Positions 54,146 to 62,788 of a stretch of 64,000 bases of DNA are shown here, in pieces. A model generated the notes under the pieces. It was not told the DNA's origin, ran no database searches, and saw nothing but the letters and a program-made list of their open reading frames with translations. The DNA lies in NCBI GenBank assembly GCA_963699105.1, contig CAVOTI010000004.1, forward strand, positions 248,001 to 312,000, given 5' to 3'. The position numbers and the translations under genes were made by a program. This DNA comes from Bog-756 sp963699105. Lineage in GTDB: Bacteria; Actinomycetota; Acidimicrobiia; Acidimicrobiales; RAAP-2. Position 1 is the first letter of the stretch. Every line of letters begins with the position of its first letter.

Positions 54146-54300
54146 CTAAGTCGGCATGACCTGAGCGTCCTCGGCCTCCCACGCGGCCGGAAACCCTTCT
54201 AGCCGCTCAGGACCCACCTTGGCCTGAGCAGTATCAGCCACAATCTCCCCCGCCTCTACGTCCTCCACAGGCCGCCCGAGAGCCACCGCTACCTGCTCTC
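54146..54300 (-). pseudogene. Orphan C-terminal coding fragment
   Basis: A reverse-strand frame ending at a TAG at 54146-54148 reads REVREQVAVALGRPVEDVEA, GEIVADTAQAKVGPERLEGF, PAAWEAEDAQVMPT. It is strongly protein-like (alternating acidic and alanine-rich residues, no odd codons) but begins right after a stop and has no start codon of its own. It may be the tail of a decayed gene whose upstream part is in the frame of the next reverse gene. Confidence 0.35.
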
Positions 54301-54567
54301 TGACCTCTCGCCATCAGTGCTGGGTGATGGTGCCATCGATCCATTGTGCGCCAGGGATCGATCCGTAGAGTGGTTTCCTGAAGAGCGGCGAATACCAACG
54401 CTGGATGGGGAGGACCGACGCGTTGTGCCCATGTCAGGATTGAAGGGTCCGTCGTTGGCGACGATGAGGCTCATTGCCCCCAGAGTCGCTGACTCAAATG
54501 ATCCGGCGATCACGATTGAGATCATCGCGATGAGGCCAGCGATTCGCGAAACGGGCCGTTTCAACAT
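54289..54567 (-). CDS. Putative small secreted protein (92 residues)
   Basis: A short product with a signal-like N-terminus (MLKRPVSRIAGLIAMISIVI, then AGSFESATLGA) and a polar serine-rich mature part. ATG 54567 has GGAGG 10 nt upstream. No family is recognised. The C-terminal part changes character near the frame of the orphan fragment at 54146-54300, so a frameshift may have joined or split two coding pieces. Confidence 0.4.
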   Translation of the reverse strand: MLKRPVSRIAGLIAMISIVIAGSFESATLGAMSLIVANDGPFNPDMGTTRRSSPSSVGIRRSSGNHSTDRSLAHNGSMAPSPSTDGERSESR

Positions 54568-54667
54568 GACAATGTCGCCTCCGGTCACATTGCTGCGGTT
54601 CTAACACGGTAACCCTGGATCTCAAGCGTCACATCGAACCGCGTGCCACCTTTTCGTCCAGTCCCCT

Positions 54668-54686
54668 CTCAGCCTGGGCAGCTGAG
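54668..54686. repeat. Hairpin repeat copy 8 (CTCAGC-N7-GCTGAG)
   Basis: Perfect 6-bp arms, loop CTGGGCA, followed by GACGAC. Paired with copy 9 31 bp to the right. Confidence 0.75.
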
Positions 54687-54698
54687 GACGACATCGGT

Positions 54699-54717
54699 GT
54701 CAGCCTGCGTACCTGAG
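54699..54717. repeat. Hairpin repeat copy 9, degenerate
   Basis: GTCAGC-CTGCGTA-CCTGAG, loop 7 nt, two mismatches in the arms. Confidence 0.45.
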
Positions 54718-54830
54718 GAGGCCCGAGTGCATGGGTGGGGCTGGGTCAATCGGAGCCAAGATTTGGCTCTCAGCTTCCGACCGGTAGCCGTTCCTCCATT
54801 CGGGCGTGGCTCAGGCTGAACATTGTCCGC

Positions 54831-55826
54831 TCACCGACACGGGGCCCGTCCACCAGACAAATTGACGTTGAACAAAATGCCATTCATGTTCGCCGCATTG
54901 TCGTTGGCGCAGAATTCAGCCTGAGTTTCCGGAGAATACTCAGCGTCTCCTATCCACTTCCCCTCACTCCTAAAGGGAGCTAAGAGAGAACACGTGCCGT
55001 ACTGGTTGCACTGCTCAGTAATGATTCCTTGGCTTAGGGGCGCCATGTCACTGACGAAGGAGGCGATTCCGGTGTCATCCAGATCCTTGGCGATCCATCC
55101 GAGATTGAGACTGTGCATGTATCCAGCCAGGGTAGTCAGGTAAGCCTCCTCGTTGGCCTGGCTGATGGTGAACCCTGTCGCCCCCTCATTGTCTCCGAAG
55201 GTCTCGTCTAAGTCGGTTTCCACCGCATCAAACCCCTTGTCAGCACACTGTTGTTTGATCATCGCCTCCACGATAGACACTGCCGACGGCGCATTGATGT
55301 TGATGAAATGCTCCGGGTAGCCCGACAGTTTCGAGCCAAGGTCACCATCCGCGGCAAGTTGCGCGTAGTAGGTGGTCGGGATTCCCTCTTCTGCCGCCGA
55401 ATAGTAGTTACCGGCTGTGCCGACTTCGACGTAACAGATCACATGGTCGTCGAGCGCATGCAAAGCGGCAACGGTGGAAGCTGGGTTCTCGATGGCGTCG
55501 ATGTCGTAGACATCCGGGTTATCGGCGGGGGCGGCATCGCCGTTGTACGCGGTGACACCGGTTCCCATCAGATTCGCATTGGAGGTAACTAACGGCGAGC
55601 CGATCTCCCATTGCCAATCGGCATCGGCCGGAGGTTGCCAGATACTCGTATTGAGTGGCGAAAGTGTTGTCGTCGTTGTCGACGACGTGGTGGTGGTGGT
55701 GGTCGGTGGTGGGCACGATCGATGACAATTCGCCGCAGATGCGCGTGTTTGGACAATGCAAAATCCCAATGCAAACAAAAGAACTACCGCGCCGGCAGCA
55801 ACCGTTGCTCTATCGAATCGCCTCAT
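54831..55826 (-). CDS. Secreted GH114-like (endo-alpha-1,4-polygalactosaminidase family) protein
   Basis: A 331-residue exported protein. A signal peptide (TVAAGAVVLLFALGFCIVQT) is followed by a threonine/serine linker, then the GH114 barrel (about 60-331): WQPPADADWQWEIGSPL, DVYDIDAIENPASTVAALHA, VICYVEVGTAGNYY and DAVETDLDETFGDN, where conserved acids sit, then WIAKDLDD. GH114 enzymes cleave polygalactosamine-type polymers in fungi; bacterial substrates are not well known. ATG 55826 has AAGGAG just upstream. Divergent from the second P450. Confidence 0.85.
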   Translation of the reverse strand: MRRFDRATVAAGAVVLLFALGFCIVQTRASAANCHRSCPPPTTTTTTSSTTTTTLSPLNTSIWQPPADADWQWEIGSPLVTSNANLMGTGVTAYNGDAAPADNPDVYDIDAIENPASTVAALHALDDHVICYVEVGTAGNYYSAAEEGIPTTYYAQLAADGDLGSKLSGYPEHFININAPSAVSIVEAMIKQQCADKGFDAVETDLDETFGDNEGATGFTISQANEEAYLTTLAGYMHSLNLGWIAKDLDDTGIASFVSDMAPLSQGIITEQCNQYGTCSLLAPFRSEGKWIGDAEYSPETQAEFCANDNAANMNGILFNVNLSGGRAPCR

Positions 55827-56113
55827 AGTGCTCCTTGCAGGTTGGAGCGTGAGTTAGCGCCTAGGTGTGGCTCACTGGAAATCCGTTCAGTGGCCCTCAT
55901 GCGGCTGCGCCAAGGAGGCGATTTGGTCTCGATAGCACAGGAAGCCCGAGCTGAGTCACGCCGTAGCCGGGAAATCAAGATCCTGACAACGGGTTTAAAC
56001 GTTCAGTGAGATTCTGTCAAGCGAAAGATGGGGACGGTGGGGCTGAGGATCTGTCGTCTCTCATTGCGCAATGCTTGCCCGGTTTCCCCCTGCAGGCCGG
56101 CAATCTCTGCATA

Positions 56114-56132
56114 CTCAGCTGGCGGAGCTGAG
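56114..56132. repeat. Hairpin repeat copy 10 (CTCAGC-N7-GCTGAG)
   Basis: Perfect arms, loop TGGCGGA, followed by GACAGG. Confidence 0.75.
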
Positions 56133-56149
56133 GACAGGATTGATGCCTC

Positions 56150-56168
56150 CTTAGCTCCTGGGGCTGAG
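56150..56168. repeat. Hairpin repeat copy 11 (CTTAGC-N7-GCTGAG)
   Basis: Loop TCCTGGG (7 nt), arms with one G-T-type change. Forms a pair with copy 10. Confidence 0.55.
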
Positions 56169-56270
56169 CCTCCAGACCTCTGATCTGGGTTTTCGCCGGA
56201 AGGATCGCAACGCGTACCTATCGCTGGCAAGATCGATCTGACCAGCAGAACCCATCCGGAGGGCGTACTC

Positions 56271-57524
56271 GTGACCGAAACTGCGATCGACCGCAAGCAG
56301 CTCGACGTGGACCTCACCGAATCCGGTCTGTACGCCAACGGGTTCCCGCACGAGGTATTTGCCGCCCTGCGCCGCTATGCACCCGTGAAGTGGCAGTCCT
56401 TTCCGGATGGCTTCAAGGGCGACCATGACGAAGGGTTCTGGGTCCTCTCGAAGCATGCAGACGTCCAGGCGGCTAGCCACAACCCGGAGCTCTTCAGTGC
56501 TTTCGATGGACCGCAGCTGAGCCACCAGCCAGGTATTGCCGGGACGATGCTCGTAAGTATGGACGGCCCTGACCACCGCCGGCAGCGCCGACTCATCAGC
56601 GCCGGCTTCACACCTCGCATGATCGCCCAGCTCGAGTCCCAGATCCGGCGGTGGGCTGTGTCGATCGTTGACCAAGCCCGGCAGCGCGGAGAGTGCGACT
56701 TCGTGTCCGAGATCGCCTACAAACTACCGATGAGCGTGATTGCCGACATCGTCGGCATACCGGTGCAGGACCGGGACGCACTGTTCTCGTTGGCGAACGA
56801 CATGTTGCAGGGAGATGCTCCGGAACGCCGTATGTCGCAGGAGGAGTACTTAGGAATCCAAGTCGAGATGTTCGAGTACGCCCAGAAGCTGGGGCGGGAG
56901 AAGCGGGAGAACCCGCAGGACGACGTCTGGACGATCCTGTCGACGGTAGAGGTTGAGACTGACGACGGCGAGCCCACAGGGCTCAGCGAGATCGAGCTGG
57001 ACATGTTCTTTCTCCTGCTCATCATTGCTGGAAGCGAGACCACCCGGAATGCAGTTTCCCTGGGGCTTCTGGCGCTGCTCGACCATCCCGCCCAGCTCGA
57101 GCATCTTCGCCAGGTGCCCGATGCAATTCCCCTTGCGGTGGAGGAGATCCTCCGGTGGTCGTCACCGGTCTCGTGCTTCGCCCGGCGGGCGACCCGGGAT
57201 ACCCAGATCCGGGGGGTCACGATCGCTAAGGGAGAACGTGTGACGATGTGGTATCCCTCGGCCAACCGCGATTCGGACGTCTTCGTGGACCCTTTCCGCT
57301 TCGACATCGCACGCAGCCCGAACCCGCAACTGGCCTTCGGCGGTGGTGGCGTCCACTTCTGCCTCGGGGCCAGTCTGGCCCGACGGGAGCTTACGACGCT
57401 CATCGAGGTGCTGCTCGAGCGGACTCGCCAGATCGAGCTCACAGGAGACCCTTCGTACACCTCGCTCGGCATCCTGAACCCCATACTGATCTCCATACGG
57501 GAGTTGCCCGTCCGCCTTTCGTGA
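56271..57524 (+). CDS. Cytochrome P450 (second)
   Basis: A 417-residue soluble P450. It has MLVSMDGPDHRRQRRLISAG in the C-helix region, the I-helix motif IAGSETTRNA at about residue 253, ExxR in EEILRWSSPVSCFARRA, and the heme loop AFGGGGVHFCLGASLARRE at about 354-371. A ninety-percent-identical fragment of its middle section lies at 39067-39264. It shares with the first P450 the ENPQDDVW/ADPADDVW and AGSETTRN regions, so the two may be paralogues. GTG start at 56271. No redox partner is adjacent. Confidence 0.93.
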   Translation: MTETAIDRKQLDVDLTESGLYANGFPHEVFAALRRYAPVKWQSFPDGFKGDHDEGFWVLSKHADVQAASHNPELFSAFDGPQLSHQPGIAGTMLVSMDGPDHRRQRRLISAGFTPRMIAQLESQIRRWAVSIVDQARQRGECDFVSEIAYKLPMSVIADIVGIPVQDRDALFSLANDMLQGDAPERRMSQEEYLGIQVEMFEYAQKLGREKRENPQDDVWTILSTVEVETDDGEPTGLSEIELDMFFLLLIIAGSETTRNAVSLGLLALLDHPAQLEHLRQVPDAIPLAVEEILRWSSPVSCFARRATRDTQIRGVTIAKGERVTMWYPSANRDSDVFVDPFRFDIARSPNPQLAFGGGGVHFCLGASLARRELTTLIEVLLERTRQIELTGDPSYTSLGILNPILISIRELPVRLS

Positions 57525-57687
57525 CTCAACCCGACGTCCGTACGGCCCCAGAAGATCCGTTGCGTATCGATAGGCTCACCGGACGGGCACCGTGGACCGT
57601 GGACGGCCAGGCACCGGGAACCCTGGCCGGTGTTTTGGCGGCTCTGAGTCGACTTCGAAGCGGTCGAATGCGGGCGCAGCGGGTGTC

Positions 57688-57890
57688 GACATGGAACAGA
57701 TACGGGGCCGGCGAATGGCCCCGGTGTGCCCTCGAAGGTGGCTGCGACGGGAGGACACCATGTGTTGCTCGTCGGTCCGCCCGGATCGGGAGAGACCATG
57801 CTGGCGACGTGCCTCCCCGGTCTCTTGCCGGATCTGGATCGGGCCACGTCCTGGAGGGGGCCAGGGTCCACTCGGTGGCCGGTCTTTCGA
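57688..57890 (+). pseudogene. Fragment of a ComM/YifB-type Mg-chelatase ATPase gene
   Basis: Three short frames together read DMEQIRGRRMA, ALE, VAATGGHHVLLVGPPGSGET, MLATCLPGLLPDLDRATS and LEGARVHSVAGL, the Walker A region of YifB/ComM-like ATPases. At least two or three frameshifts separate them, and the Walker A lysine is replaced by glutamate (GPPGSGE; codon 57792-57794). No other parts of the gene remain, so it is a dead remnant. Confidence 0.75.
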
Positions 57891-58059
57891 CCCCGTGCTG
57901 TGGCGGTGACAGATGGATCGGCTGAATCCTGAAGACGGGCCCGCCCCCGAGTCGGACCTGACGGTCCTCATCGGGGGCGAGCCCTACGTCATGTTCTCCG
58001 ACGGGCGTCAGATCGCCCCGTCGAATGCAAATCTCAGTTGTGCCTCAGTTCTTCTTCCC

Positions 58060-59001
58060 TCAGTTGTTCCTCAGGGAGATCTGAGCGATCGGAAGGCCGA
58101 GGACGTCTTCGTCGGCGAACCAGCCATAGCTAGGCCCGCCAGTAGCACTCGTGACTTCACCGGTGTCGACCACGCTGGACCAGGCTGGACCGGTCGGAGG
58201 CGTAATTGTGTACGTAACGGCGACCTGATTGTCCACGGATTGGAAGTCCTGCTGGAAGGTGTACCAACCTGGCGCTGTGAGTTCCTCGGAACTCGAGTTG
58301 CAGGCGCCGAACTGGTTGAGGTTGACATAGAAGCCACCGCCACCGGCCTTCGTGGTGCACATCGTGAAGCCGTTGTCGTTCAGGTACGAGCCGGAAGTGT
58401 TGTTCAAGCCGACGTCCCAGTCCACGTTCTGCCCTGGATTGTTGTAGGCCCAGTTCGGGTCGATGTAGACCTCGATCGACGAGGTGAACCCGTTCGTCGG
58501 GAATACGGACTCTGAGCAGGTTCCTGCGTAACAGACGTACGGCCCTTCACAGTACGGGGTGTTCAAGCTGGCGTCGTATCCCGGGGTTGGACACCCGCTG
58601 AGGGTGTCCTGGTCGAGCCCGGCACCAGTGATGCGGGCGAACTTCTTCTGGCCCGCCGGGGCCGGTGCGCTGTTCCCGTACCCGCCAAAGTTGCCGGACG
58701 AAGGCTTGACGATGTTAATCGTGCCGTAGTCGGCCTCGTCGCCCCCCTGGCCATTGCAACCCTCCGCATAGGTACACCATCCATTGGTGTCGGCGGACAG
58801 CTTGTTCACGTATTGAACGGTTTTAGTCTTTTTGGCGTTGGCTACTCTGGATGCCTTGGTACTGGCTGTTCCAGATGGTCTGGGCTTTGCCCCAGCCACC
58901 GAGCTCGATAAGCCGATCACTCCGATGCTCATCGAACCGACCAGGACTAGCATTCCGATCAACGAGCCACCGGCCCGCCACTTCTTCATCCGCCGATTCA
59001 T
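58060..59001 (-). CDS. Secreted cysteine-containing protein of unknown function
   Basis: A 313-residue exported protein. After a basic start (MNRRMKKWRAGG) and a hydrophobic signal (SLIGMLVLVGSMSIGVIGLS) the mature part is rich in G, N, S and cysteines (GWCTYAEGCNGQGGDEADYG, TPYCEGPYVCYAGTCSESVF, SSIEVYIDPNWAYNNPGQNV). It ends in beta strands (QQDFQSVDNQVAVTYTITPP). It looks like a jelly-roll-type extracellular domain, but no family is recognised. ATG 59001 is well supported by AGGAGG 6 nt upstream. Confidence 0.7.
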   Translation of the reverse strand: MNRRMKKWRAGGSLIGMLVLVGSMSIGVIGLSSSVAGAKPRPSGTASTKASRVANAKKTKTVQYVNKLSADTNGWCTYAEGCNGQGGDEADYGTINIVKPSSGNFGGYGNSAPAPAGQKKFARITGAGLDQDTLSGCPTPGYDASLNTPYCEGPYVCYAGTCSESVFPTNGFTSSIEVYIDPNWAYNNPGQNVDWDVGLNNTSGSYLNDNGFTMCTTKAGGGGFYVNLNQFGACNSSSEELTAPGWYTFQQDFQSVDNQVAVTYTITPPTGPAWSSVVDTGEVTSATGGPSYGWFADEDVLGLPIAQISLRNN

Positions 59002-59879
59002 GCGACGCCTCCTGTTAGATGTGCAGGCGTCTTGGCTCACCCCGGACCGAGCCCGCCTGCTGGCACCGGACCGGTTGTACCCTAACTGGATCCTCTTCTG
59101 GTTTCCACCGACAAAAATGAGTAGAGCGTCCGGGTTCTAACTCGACCGATCGTCAGATCCGATAGCACACCAAACGGGGGAACCGCCTTGGGCGTTATGA
59201 CCTGCTCTCCGTTGTTGTCGGATATAGCGGGTGCTGCCCAGGGCGATACCAATGACCGTCCGATGTACGTCCCAGTGAGGTTTCGCTGAAACTCCGGGTA
59301 ACTCTTCGCATGTGACCAGGTTGAGATTGCCCGGCAAGGTAGGCGTTCGCGATAGTTGCCTGTCCTCAAACGCAGCACATGGGGATACGGGGACTCGGCG
59401 AGAGCTCGGTCCGGACCGAACGGATGTGGATTGGGAACGGTGGACCACGACGAGACTGGCAGTCATTCCGACGCTGGACCCAGTCAGGTCGGCCCGGCGT
59501 CCCTCGCACCCCTCGACCGCGTTCCACTTGCAGAGGCGTCCTGAAACCGACCCAGCCATTTGCTTGAGTACGGGCAGTTTTGGGCGTGACCAGCCGCGTC
59601 CCCGGCTTGGATCGTCTGGAAGCAGCGCTCCGACAGCAGGGTGAGGGACCGGGCGGGTTCTGCGTGCCCCAGATCTCCGGGATTGGGTCAGCTATCGAGT
59701 GCGGCTAAACGGCACGGCTGGGGGGCGCCTGGGACCCAGTCCGGGCCCGGCGCCGTTCCTCTGGCCAGTGCTTGAAGTGGACCACCAACTAGGCCACACT
59801 GGTGGCTGTTGGGCGGACAACGAAGCGCATCCTGTTCCTTGGGAACAGGCGGAGCTTCGTCACGGCGGAGGTCATCACC
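59002..59879. other. 880-bp region without a supported gene
   Basis: Several open frames exist but none has family character or a good ribosome site. No repeat of the hairpin family, RNA or mobile-element end was recognised. Confidence 0.4.
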
Positions 59880-60041
59880 ATGGGCGTGAGCGGTCCCAGG
59901 TTGGAATGTCCTATCTGTAGGGAAAAATGGAGAATCGGGGCTGAACTTCACTGTGTCGACGACCGCCCGGTCGGCTTCGTTCACCGTTGTCATACCTGCG
60001 GCTCTGAATGGACTGATGAAGGTTTCTTGCCCGAGAATTGA
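59880..60041 (+). CDS. Small zinc-ribbon protein (53 residues)
   Basis: A short protein with two CxxC knuckles: LECPICREKWRIGAELHC and GFVHRCHTCGSEWTDEG, a probable single zinc site. ATG 59880 has GGAGG with an ideal 8-nt spacer, which supports a real gene despite the length. The frame is open upstream to 59802 but without a start that fits a ribosome site. Role unknown. Confidence 0.5.
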   Translation: MGVSGPRLECPICREKWRIGAELHCVDDRPVGFVHRCHTCGSEWTDEGFLPEN

Positions 60042-60335
60042 GCGCAACCGCCTCTCTGTCGGGTACGACACACCATTATGCTCGTGGCGTCGGCAAGTCC
60101 TGAAGGAGCGGCCCCACGCCATCTCGCCGGGGACTTGACGTGAGGTCGCTGCAACCCCAGAGCCCGCCGTGCACTGGGGGGGTAAGTGCAGAGGACCATG
60201 GACAGCCTATCGCTGGCAGGTACTCGTTGACGCCTTGGTGGCCTGTCCCCAATCGCTGGGTCAGCAGCGGTTATCAAACCGGGGAATTGGCACATCCGGG
60301 CCACGGTCGAATCCAATAGAACCGTTTGCGGCCCC

Positions 60336-60803
60336 CTACTGCGTGGCGCACAACTCGTCGAGTCGCTCCAGCGTTTTGGTCATGCCCGCCAACCATGCAT
60401 TGCCATCATCGACGGCCTCTCGGACACTCTCGGGGGATTCCGTGCAGTCGTAGGTTTCTGTCACCACAGTTGCATTCGGTCCATCCGGGATGAGGTCGTA
60501 CCTCCAGAGGGATCCGTTCCGGGCGAGTTCGGGGTTGCCAGGTTCCCAAGCGATACACCGGTCCCGCTCGAACGCCACGATGCGATTATGCATTTCGTAG
60601 TCACCCATTGCCGTGAAATACATCTTCGTGACGAATACGTCTCCGACGCCGGCGATGGCCTCATTGCTGGCACCCGTCCTCAGCATCTCTGAGCCATCGA
60701 ACTCTGGGTGCCTATCTGGTTGGGCCAGAAGCTTGAAGATGACGCTGGCCGGAGCCTCGATTCGTCGGGAAACTGACACGGGCTTGCAATCGCCGTTTCC
60801 CAT
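60336..60803 (-). CDS. SRPBCC family protein (polyketide cyclase/dehydrase type)
   Basis: A 155-residue START-like fold protein: VSVSRRIEAPASVIFKLLAQ, PDRHPEFDGSEML, NRIVAFERDRCIAWEPGNPE, LWRYDLIPDGPNATVVTETY and a long C-terminal helix (NAWLAGMTKTLERLDEL). It would bind a hydrophobic small molecule; enzymatic or carrier roles are both known in the family. ATG 60803 has GGGAGAG upstream. Confidence 0.87.
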   Translation of the reverse strand: MGNGDCKPVSVSRRIEAPASVIFKLLAQPDRHPEFDGSEMLRTGASNEAIAGVGDVFVTKMYFTAMGDYEMHNRIVAFERDRCIAWEPGNPELARNGSLWRYDLIPDGPNATVVTETYDCTESPESVREAVDDGNAWLAGMTKTLERLDELCATQ

Positions 60804-60932
60804 CGTGGCTCTCCCATGTCGGTTCCTGCATTGACCAAGCTAGCCGCCGTGGCACTGGGCCTCAGAGCGAGGACCAGAGGTGTCCCCGAACGCGGCATAT
60901 GCGCACTGCTATTGCATGGACGGGGACGGTCC

Positions 60933-60951
60933 GCTGAGTATCGTCCTCAGC
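60933..60951. repeat. Hairpin repeat copy 12, arms in reverse order (GCTGAG-N7-CTCAGC)
   Basis: Perfect arms, seven if the flanking C and G are included, loop TATCGTC (7 nt). The arms appear in the opposite order to the other copies. It lies between the SRPBCC and PhnB-like genes. Confidence 0.5.
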
Positions 60952-61059
60952 GTGCGCGACGCTGCGGAAGTGGTGGGCCTCAGCCTCACAGGTTGACGGT
61001 CGCGACCGGATCGGCAACGTCGTATTAGACGAGCGTGCTCTGGCAGCCCACGTGGTGCC

Positions 61060-61563
61060 TCAGCCTGGAGAGCGCTGCGTTGATCCTCGGACCGCGGTCT
61101 CGATTGCAGCGATGTCGATTTTCGTCATCTCCATCATCGCATCCATAGCCCGCTTCGCAGTGGCCTCGTCGCGGTTGTTCATCGCCTCCAGCAAGGCCCG
61201 CGGCGTGATCTGCCAGGAGAATCCCCATCGGTCTCTGCACCAACCACACGCGCTTTCCTCCCCACCGTTGTCGACGATCGCGTTCCAATACCGGTCGGTC
61301 TCGGCCTGGTCGTCGGTCAACACCATGAAGCTGACGGCTTCGTTCGGGATGAAGCTCGGTCCACCGTTGAGACCAACGAATGATCGGCCGAGCACCGTGA
61401 ATTCGACCGTGAGCTCGTCCCCGGCCGATCCGTCGGGATAATCCGACGGAGCTACGTGGTTCGCGTCAATGTGGCTGTTGGGAAAGATCGTGGCGTAGAA
61501 CTCGGCTGCCTTGCGGGCCTCACCGTGATCGAACCACAAGCAGGTTGCCAGTTTGTCGGACAT
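61060..61563 (-). CDS. PhnB-like VOC protein (3-demethylubiquinone methyltransferase-like fold)
   Basis: A 167-residue single VOC protein of the PhnB/YjdN type: LATCLWFDHGEARKAAEFYA, IFPNSHI, DELTVEFTVLGRSFVGLNGG, AVSFMVLTDDQAETDRYWNA and CGWCRDRWGFSWQITPRALL. Despite the old family name, no methyltransferase activity is implied. ATG 61563 is supported by GAGGAG 9 nt upstream; ATG 61593 and 61623 in frame lie before that site. Confidence 0.87.
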   Translation of the reverse strand: MSDKLATCLWFDHGEARKAAEFYATIFPNSHIDANHVAPSDYPDGSAGDELTVEFTVLGRSFVGLNGGPSFIPNEAVSFMVLTDDQAETDRYWNAIVDNGGEESACGWCRDRWGFSWQITPRALLEAMNNRDEATAKRAMDAMMEMTKIDIAAIETAVRGSTQRSPG

Positions 61564-61894
61564 CCAGATCCACTCCTCACCCTCCGGTGCCATGAACGGC
61601 TCCTGCCTACTACGTCCGTCCATTCATTCCCCACAACAACGTGGCCGTTCCATGCCCACGGTATCGTTGCTTGGACCCTTCGAACAGCGTCTCCGAGCCG
61701 GTCATTGATAGGGACACCTGGACAGCCGGACGAAGCGCAGCAGCCTCCTCCTACTTCCGGCAAAAGACGAGCACGCACGGCGAGGACCCTCTAGCATTCA
61801 TGACACGGCCGGCGACACCAATAACGGACTGGGTGATCGTAAGCGCTGGCTTGGGCGGCACCCGGGAATCCACAGGAGTCCAAAGGCGGAGGTT
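61564..61894. other. Divergent intergenic region
   Basis: 330 bp between the reverse PhnB-like gene and the forward membrane protein gene; no feature beyond the expected promoters. Confidence 0.4.
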
Positions 61895-62575
61895 ATGGAT
61901 AGTTACTCGCAAGCACCCGGTCGATGGTCGAAGATCGCACCTCTGTTCGCGGTCCTATTCGTAGCATTTGTGGTTGCCAGCATCTTCGTCACGAACCCGC
62001 CGAACTCCGACGCTTCGCCCATCTCGATCCTCCGCTACTACCGGACTCACAAAAATCAAGTCAGCATCTCGGCGGTCCTAATCCCTCCGGCTGTCGTGTT
62101 CGGTCTCATCTGGTTCAGTTACCTCCGTAGCTGGCTCCAGCGTCGAGACGTTGATCGTCGGTGGGGCACTCTCACCTTTGCAGGAGGCGTCCTGTTCGCA
62201 GTGACGGGCGGCGTCGCTGGTGGGGCCTTGGCCGCCCTAGGTGATTCCCCTGACCATCTGACTCTTTCCAGCGCCCAGACGCTCAACTATCTCCAGAACG
62301 ACTTGCCGGCGATCCTGGGCTCGATGGCCTTTGGCGTGATGGCAATATCGGCCGGCATTGCCATGCTGAAAAGCGCGGTGCTGCCGAAATGGTTGGGATG
62401 GGTGAGCCTCATTCTGGGCATCCTCGGTGTGGTCCCCGTCGGCGACTTCTTCGCCTTGCCCGCCATCGGCGTCTGGACGCTCATCGCCGCCGGTGTTGTC
62501 TATTTCCGTACTGACCCCGACGGACCGCTGGTCGTACCGACGAGCACCAACCTCACTCAGGTGGCGACGACCTGA
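61895..62575 (+). CDS. Uncharacterised integral membrane protein (about five helices)
   Basis: A 226-residue protein with hydrophobic helices at about 12-32 (IAPLFAVLFVAFVVASIFVT), 55-75, 92-115 (LTFAGGVLFAVTGGVAGGAL), 138-158 and 168-205, and an extracytoplasmic loop after helix 1 (NPPNSDASPISILRYYRTHK). This resembles actinobacterial DUF998/DUF4386-type membrane proteins, without a firm family. GGCGGAGG precedes the ATG at 61895. Confidence 0.7.
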   Translation: MDSYSQAPGRWSKIAPLFAVLFVAFVVASIFVTNPPNSDASPISILRYYRTHKNQVSISAVLIPPAVVFGLIWFSYLRSWLQRRDVDRRWGTLTFAGGVLFAVTGGVAGGALAALGDSPDHLTLSSAQTLNYLQNDLPAILGSMAFGVMAISAGIAMLKSAVLPKWLGWVSLILGILGVVPVGDFFALPAIGVWTLIAAGVVYFRTDPDGPLVVPTSTNLTQVATT

Positions 62576-62788
62576 GCCTGCCGACAGCCCTGCGGTCGCT
62601 CGGAACGCTCGGCTCTCACTGGTACTGACCCCAGGTTCTCTCCAGTCTCAAAACCTTGCTCGAGACTGGCTCAACGCCGCGGACCTCATGACTTCATCGC
62701 CGTCCGCCCCACGGCCAGCCCTCAGGGCGACACGAATGAAAGACCGGGCGTTCTCGCGCCCGAGCGACATCACGACGCCCTGCTTCGA

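Larger units (their letters stand above)
55827..56270. other. Intergenic region with a hairpin repeat pair
   Basis: 440 bp between the GH114-like gene and the second P450. Two hairpin repeats 36 bp apart are the only features seen. Confidence 0.45.

Noticed and set aside
24726..56168. Hairpin repeats as a CRISPR array or as simple terminators
   Set aside because: Copies are scattered over 36 kb, not regularly spaced, and most lack T-tracts and lie upstream of genes or between divergent genes.
59002..59879. Several open frames of 60-110 codons
   Set aside because: No ribosome sites, no motifs, and the frames overlap each other on both strands.
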